Origin: Hyphomicrobiales bacterium
GTDB lineage: Bacteria > Pseudomonadota > Alphaproteobacteria > Rhizobiales > Beijerinckiaceae
NCBI GenBank assembly: GCA_028290085.1
Contig: JAQGKN010000445.1
Coordinates: forward strand, 1-8,975
Direction of reading: 5' to 3'
Length of the DNA: 8,975 nucleotides
Positions 1 to 6,071 of the stretch are shown one piece after another. Both the position numbers and the translations under genes were made by a program. The notes beneath the pieces were generated by a model. It worked only from the letters and a program-made list of their open reading frames with translations, was not told the DNA's origin and did no database searches. Position 1 is the stretch's first letter; every line of letters starts with the position of its first letter.

Positions 1-457
1 CGCCGACCGGATGCGTGACGATCGGCAGGTCCACTGCGCGATCCTGCGCCTTGATCTGGTCCATCCAGATTTCGGGATAGGTGTCGGCATCCCAGCATGA
101 GGTGACGTCCTGCGCACCGCCGGGCGGCGTGACGAAGATGCCGTCGACGCCGAGCGCCTTGCAATCCTTGGCCGTCTCGACCGTTTCCGCCGTCGTGATG
201 GCCCAGGTGCCGGCGATGATCGGTAGCTTGCCGTAAGCCTCTTCCATCGAAATCTCGAGCACCCGACGCTTTTCTTCGCGCGTCAGGTAGAAAATCTCGG
301 CCGCCTCCGGATTGACGCAGAGGCCGCCCTCTTTAACGAAGTCCTTGTCGTCGACGAAATGACGGATGAAGCGGCGATAGGCCTGCTCGTCGATCGTCAT
401 GTCGCGGTTCATGGGAAGTAGCGCCGCGACATAGCGGCGGTGCCCGACTGTCTTCAT
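1..457 (-). CDS. DapA-superfamily (dihydrodipicolinate synthase/N-acetylneuraminate lyase type) protein, 3' end outside window
   Basis: I translated this on the reverse strand; it is open from ATG at 457 to the window edge, giving 152 residues of a family that is usually about 300. The start has AGGGAG about 8 nt upstream. The N-terminus (MKTVGHRRYVAALLPMNRD), the GGLCVNPEAAE segment at 44-54 followed by LTREEKRRVLE, and AKDCKALGVDGIFVTPPGG near residue 100 match the (beta/alpha)8 barrel of class I aldolases/dehydratases. Members form a Schiff base between a lysine near residue 161 and a 2-oxo acid; that lysine lies beyond the window. The canonical Thr-Thr pair of true DapA near residue 44 is absent, so lysine biosynthesis is unlikely and a catabolic 2-oxo-acid aldolase or dehydratase is more plausible. 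It is transcribed away from a LysR regulator, which probably controls it. The family call is firm; the reaction is unknown. Confidence 0.88.
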   Translation of the reverse strand, partial: MKTVGHRRYVAALLPMNRDMTIDEQAYRRFIRHFVDDKDFVKEGGLCVNPEAAEIFYLTREEKRRVLEISMEEAYGKLPIIAGTWAITTAETVETAKDCKALGVDGIFVTPPGGAQDVTSCWDADTYPEIWMDQIKAQDRAVDLPIVTHPVG

Positions 458-483
458 GCGTTCGCTCCCTGTCTGTTGCGGGC

Positions 484-513
484 ACTATCAGGGCTGCGAG
501 ACTATGATTTCAA
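484..513 (-). promoter_or_regulatory. Candidate sigma70-type promoter for the DapA-family gene
   Basis: Read on the reverse strand there is TTGAAA (508-513) as a -35, an 18-nt spacer, and GATAGT (484-489) as a -10. The start codon at 457 follows about 25 nt later, leaving room for the AGGGAG ribosome site. The -10 matches the consensus at 4 of 6 positions, so this is only a reasonable candidate. Its -35 lies inside the dyad region assigned to the LysR protein. Confidence 0.3.
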
Positions 514-551
514 GGCCATAATTTGTCATATAGTCATGAATCGCATTCATG
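500..551. promoter_or_regulatory. Putative LysR-type operator region in the divergent intergenic space
   Basis: Two inverted repeats are visible. One is perfect: CATGAAT (535-541), CGC, ATTCATG (545-551), which contains the LysR-type T-N11-A signature (T537 and A549). The other is GACTAT (500-505) with ATAGTC (530-535), widely spaced. A good -10 for the regulator gene, CATAAT, lies at 517-522, with no clear -35. The perfect dyad would then fall just downstream of the regulator's own transcription start, a position suited to autorepression, while the 500-535 part overlaps the opposite promoter. That LysR regulators bind such sites in divergent gaps is established; binding here is inferred. Confidence 0.45.
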
Positions 552-562
552 GAGATGAGCCT

Positions 563-1513
563 TTGAATATTGCCACCCTGGACCTCAATCTGCTGAAGGC
601 GCTCGACGCGCTTCTGCGCACGGAAAGCGTCTCGAAATCGGCACAGCGGCTCAACGTCACACAATCGGCGGTCAGTCATGCGTTAAAGCGCCTGCGCGAC
701 ATTTTCGGAGATCCGTTGCTGGTGCGCGACGGCGCAATGATGCGCGCGACGGCGCGCGCGCAGTCGATGCGCGAGCCGCTCGAGCGCGCCATGGGGGATA
801 TCGAGGCCCTGCTGACGTCGGCCCGCGAGTTCGATCCGGCGAGTTCGAAGCGTGTCTTCCGTCTCGCCATGAGCGATGCGATGACCGTCGAAGGCTTACC
901 CAGCATCGTGCAACTCATCCGGCGCGCGGCGCCCAATGTGGACGTGCTGGTCGAGACTGGCGGTCCGGTGCACTCGTGCCGGCTGCTGCTCGAGGAAAAA
1001 GCGGATCTGGTACTCGGCGTCTTTCCTGCGCTGCCGGAGGGATTGCGCAGCGAGGAATTGTATCGCGACCAGCTCGTCTGCATCGTCGACGCCGCCAACC
1101 CGAGCCTGAAGAACGGCAAGCTGACCTTGCAAGCGTTCCTCGATTGCCCGCATGTGACCGTAGCGCCGAGCAGCGATTCTGGCATCCAGCTCGATGACAT
1201 TCTGAGCGCCATGGGGATGACGCGGCGCATCGTGGCGAGCGTGCCGCATTATCTGGCCATCCCCTCGCTCATCTCTGGCACCGACCTCGTGGCGCATTCA
1301 AGGCGCAAGCTGATCGACGTCTTCCGTTCGGCGAGCAATCTCGTCGTAGTCCCTGTGCCCGTCCCATTTCCCGTTCCCGAACTCATCTTCATGCAGGTCT
1401 GGCACCCGCGCGCCGAATTTGAAGAGGCGCAGATCTGGTTGCGCGACATAGTCCGTCGCGCGTTGGCGAAGGGCGCGGGAGCCCACTCAAAGCGATCACG
1501 AAAGCGGTGTTGA
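563..1513 (+). CDS. LysR-type transcriptional regulator
   Basis: A 316-residue DNA-binding regulator, typical of the family (about 300). The N-terminal winged helix-turn-helix spans about residues 6-65: LDLNLLKALDALLRTESVSK, then AQRLNVTQSAVSHALKRLR, then FGDPLLVR. The LDLNLL opening is typical of the NodD/NahR-like branch. The rest is the periplasmic-binding-protein-like effector domain, starting near KRVFRLAMSD. I chose the TTG at 563 because GGAG sits 8 nt upstream and the protein then begins just before the conserved LDLNLL. An in-frame ATG at 536 would give 325 residues but lies inside the perfect dyad and has no ribosome site; the longest open frame begins at 440. It is divergent from the DapA-family gene and 77 bp upstream of the solute receptor, its probable targets. 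The effector is unknown. Confidence 0.9.
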   Translation: MNIATLDLNLLKALDALLRTESVSKSAQRLNVTQSAVSHALKRLRDIFGDPLLVRDGAMMRATARAQSMREPLERAMGDIEALLTSAREFDPASSKRVFRLAMSDAMTVEGLPSIVQLIRRAAPNVDVLVETGGPVHSCRLLLEEKADLVLGVFPALPEGLRSEELYRDQLVCIVDAANPSLKNGKLTLQAFLDCPHVTVAPSSDSGIQLDDILSAMGMTRRIVASVPHYLAIPSLISGTDLVAHSRRKLIDVFRSASNLVVVPVPVPFPVPELIFMQVWHPRAEFEEAQIWLRDIVRRALAKGAGAHSKRSRKRC

Positions 1514-1547
1514 CGCGCGGCGTTGCGCTGCTAACGTCGCGCGCAAC
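1509..1547 (+). terminator. Strong stem-loop straddling the lysR-type gene's stop codon
   Basis: GTTG-A-CGCGCGGCG (1509-1522) pairs with CGTCGCGCGCAAC (1535-1547): thirteen pairs with one bulged A and one G-U, closing a 12-nt loop. The TGA stop at 1511-1513 lies in the left arm. No T-tract follows (TTCGGCC), so it does not look like a standard intrinsic terminator. It could still attenuate transcription, protect the 3' end of the regulator mRNA, or separate it from the receptor gene. The structure is seen; the role is inferred. Confidence 0.35.
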
Positions 1548-1590
1548 TTCGGCCCGAACGAAAGAGCGCCGGAGAAAACGGGAGGGTTAC

Positions 1591-2628
1591 ATGGCTCGCT
1601 TCTTCACGCGCTTGCTGATTGGCTCGATGCTTGCCGGTTTTGCGACATCCGCCTCCGCGCAGACTCCCGAAGCATTCTACCGCGGCAAGACGGTCACGAT
1701 GTATATCGGCACTGGCGAGAATGCTGGCGTGGTCGGCGCCTATCCGCACACGATTGCGCAAGTCATCCGAAAATACATTCCCGGAAACCCGAATGTCGTG
1801 GTCACCAACATGCCGGGCGCCGGTGGGATCAAGCTCGCCAATTATATTCAGAGCGTGGCGCCGCAGGATGGGACACATTGGGCGTTCATCACGCGTGGGT
1901 TCGTGCTCGCGCCGTTGCTCAAGGCGCCGGGGGCGCAATTTGATCCGACCAAGTTCAACTGGATTGGCAGCCCATCGCGTTCTCCCTCGGTCGGCGGGGT
2001 TTGGACGGCGAACACAGATGTGCGCACGATCGGCGATGCAATGCGAAAAGAGGTCGTGATCGGCGCCACCGCGCCCAGTCAGGATACTGCTATTTTTCCG
2101 AACGCGCTGAACAGGCCGATTGGCACGAAATTCAAGGTCATCACGGGCTACGCCAGCGTCCCGGCGATCGACCTCGCGTTGCAAAAAGGTGAACTCGACG
2201 GCAAGGTCGGTTTTGCTTATTCGCTGCTGACGAGCGGCTCCAATGCGGACTGGTTGCCGGATGGCAAGTTCAAAATCCTCGTCCAGCTCGGTCTCGAAAA
2301 GGCGAAGGGCATCTCACCCGACGTTCCGCTGGCGCTCGATCTCGCTAAGACGGCGGAGGATCGCGCCGTTTTGGAAATTCTCTGCGCCCCTGGTGCCATG
2401 GGCTATCCTTCGTTCATGGGGCCAGGGGTTCCAGCGGACCGGCTGTGGGCAGTTCGCAAGGCTTACGAGGATGCGCTGAAGGACCCCCAATTCTTGGAAC
2501 TGGCGGCCCGCCAGCAACTCGAAATCGATTACGTGTCGCCTCGCGAGCTGGAAAAAACCGTGCGGACACTTTACGAGGCTCCTCCCTCCGCCATAGAACG
2601 CGTTATGCAGATGATCCCGAACGGCTGA
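1591..2628 (+). CDS. Bug/TctC-family periplasmic tripartite tricarboxylate transporter substrate-binding protein
   Basis: A 345-residue exported solute receptor. The start ATG has GGAGGG 4 nt upstream; the open frame continues upstream to 1507, but those codons lack a ribosome site and would precede the signal peptide. Residues 1-23 form a Sec signal peptide (MARFFTRLLIGSMLAGFATS then ASA), cut before Q24. The mature part has family landmarks: FYRGKTVTMYIG (29-40), IPGNP (63-67), NMPGAGG (73-79) and a following APQDGTHWAF. The usual GGGYD-x-YAR stretch is replaced by ENAGVVGAYPH. Bug proteins bind carboxylates or related solutes in the periplasm and pass them to TctB/TctA membrane partners. 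Neither partner is encoded in this window, as is common for orphan Bug receptors. The LysR gene upstream probably controls it. The ligand cannot be predicted. Confidence 0.9.
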   Translation: MARFFTRLLIGSMLAGFATSASAQTPEAFYRGKTVTMYIGTGENAGVVGAYPHTIAQVIRKYIPGNPNVVVTNMPGAGGIKLANYIQSVAPQDGTHWAFITRGFVLAPLLKAPGAQFDPTKFNWIGSPSRSPSVGGVWTANTDVRTIGDAMRKEVVIGATAPSQDTAIFPNALNRPIGTKFKVITGYASVPAIDLALQKGELDGKVGFAYSLLTSGSNADWLPDGKFKILVQLGLEKAKGISPDVPLALDLAKTAEDRAVLEILCAPGAMGYPSFMGPGVPADRLWAVRKAYEDALKDPQFLELAARQQLEIDYVSPRELEKTVRTLYEAPPSAIERVMQMIPNG

Positions 2629-2835
2629 GACGGTAATACTTTACCACCTCATGTCCGGATCTGTTTTGGCCGAAACAGAGCAGATCGACGGATCCACGCG
2701 AAGCCAGGCGCGCGTGCGATTTTGGCAGGCTACGGCCTTTTGACATTGCTCGTGCTGTCGCTTGAGCGGATACTGCCGGTGCAGGCTGGGTCACGCTTAA
2801 TCCTTCGGCAAAGCTATGGATACCAAGCCGTATAA
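2629..2835 (+). other. Gap between receptor gene and arginase remnant, no recognisable gene
   Basis: None of the three forward frames shows arginase motifs such as GGDHS or the DAHxD metal site. In the frame of the downstream remnant a hydrophobic run (AILAGYGLLTLLVLSLERIL) appears, then a TAA stop at 2833-2835. I do not recognise it; it may be chance or the end of something unrelated brought in by the deletion. A weak nested hairpin at 2659-2686 is listed separately. Confidence 0.4.
2659..2686 (+). terminator. Weak candidate terminator hairpin after the solute-receptor gene
   Basis: Two alternative pairings are possible: CTGTTT (2661-2666) with AAACAG (2673-2678) around a 6-nt loop, or GATCTG (2659-2664) with CAGATC (2681-2686). 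They lie 30-58 nt past the receptor stop. There is no T-tract, so termination is uncertain. Confidence 0.22.
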
Positions 2836-3093
2836 CGTGGTGGGTATGTCGGCTTGGACGTCGACTTTCTCGATCCTGAAAACGCGCCAGGCGTCGGCAC
2901 GATAGTGCCGGGCGACGCGACCTTCCGCGAGGCGCATTTGATCAAGAAAATGCTGCACGATTCTGGACGGGTGAGCAGCATCGACATCGTTGAACTTAAT
3001 CCGTTCCCGGACGAGCGCGGACGTACCGCGCTCCTCATGGTCGATCTGCTCGCCGGCCTGATGGGCTGTGCGTATCGGAGCGACCGACGCTGA
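2836..3093 (+). pseudogene. Arginase remnant (C-terminal quarter only)
   Basis: The frame is open from just after a TAA at 2833 to TGA at 3091. It encodes about 85 residues that match the end of arginase: GLDVDFLDPENAPGVGTIVP, then TFREAHLIKKML, then SSIDIVELNPFPDERGRTA. Arginase (about 300 residues) hydrolyses arginine to ornithine and urea using two manganese ions. The fragment keeps only the last metal motif, Asp-Val-Asp (2857-2865). The earlier ligand motifs (GGDHS and DAHxD) are missing, and upstream sequence does not resume arginase in any frame I read, so it cannot be active. A TTG at 2854 could open a 79-residue frame, but with no function expected. Ornithine cyclodeaminase follows after 31 bp, the order seen in rhizobial arginase-ocd operons, which supports an N-terminal deletion. 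Confidence 0.85.
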
Positions 3094-3124
3094 ATTACGG
3101 TTACGGCCGGAGGTCCGGGTTGCC

Positions 3125-4180
3125 ATGAGCCTGAAGCGCAATGTTGTGCCCTTCGTCAGCGTGGATCACATGTTGAAGCTTATCCTCTCCATCGGGGTCG
3201 AGCGTTTCATGCTGGAGTTGGCCGAGTTCATCGAAGCAGATCTGCGCCGCTGGAACGAATTTGAGAAATCGGTGCGCCTTGCCTCTCACAGCCACGGGGG
3301 CGTGATCGAACTCATGCCAACGAGCGACGGCGAGTCTTATTCGTTCAAATACGTCAACGGTCATCCGGATAACGCCCGCAGTGGGCGCCAGACTGTCACC
3401 GCTTTTGGTGTGCTCGCAGAAGTGGGATCGGGCTATCCGGTTCTTCTGAGCGAGATGACGATTCTCACCGCGCTGCGCACGGCGGCGACTTCGGCGCTCG
3501 CCGCATCCCGCCTCGCGCCCGCAGACGCGGATTGCATGGCTCTGATCGGCAATGGCGCCCAGGCCGAATTCCAGGCACTCGCCTTCAAGGCGCTGCTGGG
3601 GGTCAGGCGTCTGCGCCTGTTCGACATCGACCGCTCGGCGAGCCTGAAATGCGTGCGCAATCTCGCCCATCTCGGTTTCGACATGACGGTCTGCGGATCC
3701 GTCGGGGAATGCCTGGAAGGCGCGTCTCTCGTCACGACAATCACCGCCGATAAAAGAAGGGCGACGGTTCTCACGGACAATCTGGTCGGTGAGGGCGTGC
3801 ATATCAACGCTGTCGGCGGCGACTGTCCGGGGAAGACCGAGCTGCATCCCGACATTCTGAAGCGATCAGATATTTTCCTGGAATACGCGCCGCAAACGCG
3901 GGTCGAGGGCGAATGCCAGCAACTGCCGCCTGATCATCCCGTCACCGAGCTGTGGCGCGTCGTCGTAGGCGATGCGCCTGGACGGACCAGCGCGCGGCAG
4001 ATCACAATTTTCGATTCTGTCGGCTTCGCCATCGAGGATTTCTCGGCATTGCGTTACGTCCGGCGACTTCTTCAGGACAGGCCCTTTTACGAAGAACTTG
4101 ATCTCCTCGCCGACCCGGACGATCCGCGAGACCTGTTTGGTATGATCTTGCGCGCGGGCGCGGCTGTGCCGCCGGTCTAA
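3125..4180 (+). CDS. ocd: Ornithine cyclodeaminase
   Basis: A 351-residue cytosolic enzyme that converts L-ornithine to L-proline with release of ammonia, using bound NAD+; it belongs to the ornithine cyclodeaminase/mu-crystallin family. Visible landmarks are VIELMPTSDGESYSFKYVNG (residues 60-79, with K75 as the probable active-site lysine), R118 in ALRTAATSA, the Rossmann nucleotide loop GNGAQ (142-146), and VGGDCPGKTE with D233, equivalent to the catalytic Asp of the Pseudomonas putida enzyme. FDSVGFAIEDFSALRYVR near the C-terminus is typical of the rhizobial ArcB-type branch. Length is normal and all key residues are present. The ATG at 3125 fits family starts and has GGAGG 11 nt upstream; an upstream in-frame extension overlaps the arginase remnant. 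With arginase broken, ornithine must come from elsewhere. Confidence 0.95.
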   Translation: MSLKRNVVPFVSVDHMLKLILSIGVERFMLELAEFIEADLRRWNEFEKSVRLASHSHGGVIELMPTSDGESYSFKYVNGHPDNARSGRQTVTAFGVLAEVGSGYPVLLSEMTILTALRTAATSALAASRLAPADADCMALIGNGAQAEFQALAFKALLGVRRLRLFDIDRSASLKCVRNLAHLGFDMTVCGSVGECLEGASLVTTITADKRRATVLTDNLVGEGVHINAVGGDCPGKTELHPDILKRSDIFLEYAPQTRVEGECQQLPPDHPVTELWRVVVGDAPGRTSARQITIFDSVGFAIEDFSALRYVRRLLQDRPFYEELDLLADPDDPRDLFGMILRAGAAVPPV

Positions 4181-4223
4181 TGGCTTCCTTTGAGCGCGGG
4201 GCGGGGTGACCGCCATCGGAGCG

Positions 4224-4244
4224 CTGCTGCAGGAATCGCAGCAG
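4224..4244. terminator. Hairpin in the convergent gap after ocd
   Basis: CTGCTGC (4224-4230) and GCAGCAG (4238-4244) form a perfect 7-bp stem with loop AGGAATC, 44 nt past the ocd stop. It lies between convergent genes and could serve either direction, but has no T-tract. The rest of 4181-4391 contains no supported gene. Confidence 0.28.
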
Positions 4245-4391
4245 GAAAGACCCTCAGCATCCAACCCGATGGGTATGATCAGCGCGACTTGCTATCGCCA
4301 AAGGGCTCGGACCCCACTCGAGGCAGTTGTCAACGTTTGGCGGGATCTCGAATTCTATGCAGAGCCTGATCGCGCAGCGCCAATTGGCTTT

Positions 4392-5566
4392 TTATCCCCA
4401 CCTCGGGGCCTCGTCGAGGCGTATGCCGAGCGTCGTTTTGCCGATGATCTCATGAGCGAGTGCGGAATTGGCTGGGTGAAAGCCGCCCGCCCGCACGTCA
4501 CGGTAGAGGCGCTCTAGCTCGTTTGTCTTGAACAGCCCGGCGCCGCCTGACATCTCCATTGCTAGGTCGACGACCCTCTTTGCCGACTCGACCACGTGAT
4601 ATTTCATAGCGACTATTCTTGCGCTCCATTGCTCGCCGTGATCGACTCCCGCACTCCAATCGTCGGCCACCCTGTCAAGGTGAGCTTCCATCGCATCGAT
4701 GGCGATGGTCATCTCGGCTGCGCAGTGCTGATATTCCGGGTGATATGCCACGGACCGCGTCAGCGCGAGCGACTTCTTTTTCTGCGCGGATTGCAGCGCG
4801 AGATCGCGCGCACGCAGCGCTATGCCAAAGTAGACATTTGCGATTCCGACCAGCGCGTTCGCAAACAATGCGCCGATGAATTGGTCGATGGTTCCTGACG
4901 GGATGGTGCGGGCGATGTATTTGTCGGGCACAAAGGCACCGTCCAGGATGGTGTCTTCGCTAGCCGTCGCCCGCATGCCTAAGGTATCCCATGTCTGGCG
5001 GATGTCGACATGGGGCGTTCCTCTTGGGATGAAAGCATGGATCGTCAGGGGCGCATCTGGATTTGCCGCATCGATGCCGTGAACCCCGAAGCGGGTCCAA
5101 ACAGGCGAAAGGCTTCCGAACATTTTGTGGCCGGTGAACTCGTACCCGCCCTGGACGCGCTTCGCCACAGTGGTGGAGAAGAGCACCGGAAGATCATTCC
5201 CGGCTTCGGCATGCCCGGCCGCGAAAATCTCGCCGGCCGCTCCCTCGCGCAACATCCAGTCAAGAGAGGAATCTCCGGCCCGACGTAGGTCAGCTGCGAT
5301 GCCCATCCAATACAGGTGCATGTTGATAGCGAGCGCCGTAGCCGTGCTTCGTAAGCCAGGCAGCGTAGTTGGACACCTGTTTCCTTTAGGGATAACTCCT
5401 GTCCGCCAATGTCTCTGGGTATGTTTATCTTCAAAAAGCCAGCCTTCCGCAGCTCCTCGAAATCCTCGCTAAAAAACGCGTTCTCGCGATCGTAGCCTTG
5501 GGCTCGACGCCCACAGCGGGAGATGATGTCTTCGGAAAGAACGTGGCTGCGAAGGGCTGTTGTCAT
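4392..5566 (-). pseudogene. Acyl-CoA dehydrogenase-family gene broken by a one-base frameshift
   Basis: Read on the reverse strand from ATG at 5566 (AAGG about 8 nt upstream). Residues 1-74 form the helical N-domain start (SEDIISRCGRRAQGYDREN, then FEELRKAGFLKINIPRDIGG, ending CLAYEA). At about 5345-5347 the coding frame changes; the next frame continues TATALAINMHLYWMG and stays open to TAA at 4392-4394. The total, 1175 bp, is one short of 392 codons, so one lost base explains it. The second part has the beta-domain GGYEFTGHKMFGS and the C-terminal FKTNELERLYRDVRAGG. The fold is that of FAD-dependent acyl-CoA dehydrogenases or related flavin monooxygenases (DszC/SfnC type). I see no obvious catalytic glutamate, so the reaction is open. 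Without correction the product would be 173 residues, mostly out of frame. A sequencing error is possible, though no homopolymer is present. Confidence 0.85.
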
Positions 5567-5619
5567 GTCCGTACCTTTCGTAATTCGAATGGCGGAAACA
5601 TGCCGTGGTGCTGGGTGTC

Positions 5620-5638
5620 GCGGCAACGCCGCATAATA
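5620..5638 (-). promoter_or_regulatory. Candidate -10 and leader hairpin upstream of the acyl-CoA dehydrogenase pseudogene
   Basis: On the reverse strand TATTAT (5633-5638) matches the -10 consensus at 5 of 6 positions, but no good -35 lies 16-18 nt before it. Directly after it comes a perfect GCGGC-GTT-GCCGC stem-loop (5620-5632), which would fall at the very 5' end of the transcript, about 60 nt before the start codon. The evidence is weak. Confidence 0.22.
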
Positions 5639-5955
5639 CTCTGCAGGCGGCGTTTGAGCCATGCGGATTCTTTGCCGAGGCCTGCCGGTCAAAATCGTTC
5701 AATTTGCGCATTCGGGCCATCGCGCCCTTGATACATGCCAGAGGTCCCTCGGCGGAGCCTGCGGGCCCCATGCCCAACTTACGAGAGCTGGTTGTAAGAG
5801 GGATGCAGGCGTGTGGGGCGACAAGTTCAGCGCCCCTTATCGAATGCGTATTTCGGACAAGCTTTATTTCGCTTGGCCCAGGTCGTCGGCTCGCAACCCC
5901 GGTTGCCCGGACGATCGGTTCAATATCCATTGGTGCGAGCAACGCAGGGAATCGT

Positions 5956-5986
5956 AATTCAGACAGTATTGGAATTGGAATAATTC
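5956..5986. promoter_or_regulatory. Three AATTC/GAATT half-sites upstream of fbpA (possible operator)
   Basis: AATTC (5956-5960), GAATT (5972-5976) and AATTC (5982-5986) alternate in orientation, giving two overlapping inverted repeats; the inner one is GAATT-GGAAT-AATTC. They cover the -35 side of the predicted fbpA promoter, a suitable place for a repressor of iron uptake. They do not match the consensus I recall for Fur, Irr or RirA sites, so the regulator is not named. Confidence 0.3.
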
Positions 5987-5997
5987 GAAAACATAGT
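5969..5997 (+). promoter_or_regulatory. Candidate promoter of the fbpABC operon
   Basis: TTGGAA (5969-5974) and CATAGT (5992-5997) are 17 nt apart and each matches the sigma70 consensus at 4 of 6 positions. This AT-rich patch is the only one near the operon. It would give a leader of about 68 nt before ATG at 6072, carrying a small hairpin. TTGGAA is repeated in tandem at 5975-5980, so the exact register is uncertain. Confidence 0.35.
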
Positions 5998-6028
5998 ATT
6001 TGACCTGCGTCTGCCCCTCGTTCAGAGA

Positions 6029-6046
6029 ATGCAATGGTTGTTGCAT
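6029..6046 (+). promoter_or_regulatory. Leader hairpin upstream of fbpA
   Basis: ATGCAA (6029-6034) and TTGCAT (6041-6046) are perfect inverted 6-bp arms around TGGTTG. The element ends 14 nt before the GAGAGG ribosome site (6061-6066). It could be a protein-binding dyad or an mRNA structure; the sequence does not decide. Confidence 0.28.
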
Positions 6047-6071
6047 CAACCTCAATCCACGAGAGGGCGCC

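Larger units (their letters stand above)
5567..6071. other. 505-bp divergent gap between the acyl-CoA dehydrogenase pseudogene and fbpA
   Basis: This holds promoters for both directions, listed separately, and about 300 bp (5640-5950) with no supported gene. Several frames are open by chance. One forward frame (about 5770-5910) reads LRELVVRGMQACGATSSAPL and then RTSFISLGPGRRLATP, which faintly recalls the effector domain of LysR regulators. No start, helix-turn-helix or second landmark supports it, so I do not call a gene. Confidence 0.45.

Noticed and set aside
2629..2835. Remaining N-terminal part of arginase in another frame
   Set aside because: I translated all three forward frames and found none of the arginase metal-site motifs.
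3101..3847. Reverse-strand open frame of 248 codons opposite ocd
   Set aside because: It is a shadow of a conserved enzyme gene in high-G+C DNA; no motif supports it.
4206..4517. Forward open frame of 103 codons after ocd
   Set aside because: It runs into the antisense of the acyl-CoA dehydrogenase pseudogene, has no recognisable motif, and has no clear ribosome site.
5345..5347. Programmed ribosomal frameshift in the acyl-CoA dehydrogenase gene
   Set aside because: No slippery heptamer, internal Shine-Dalgarno or downstream pseudoknot was apparent, and the family is not known for it; mutation or sequencing error is simpler.
5581..5989. The 9-mer TAATTCGAA occurs at 5581-5589 and 5981-5989, near both divergent genes
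   Set aside because: Sharing one 9-mer within a 500-bp gap is roughly expected by chance, so it is not evidence of a shared operator on its own.
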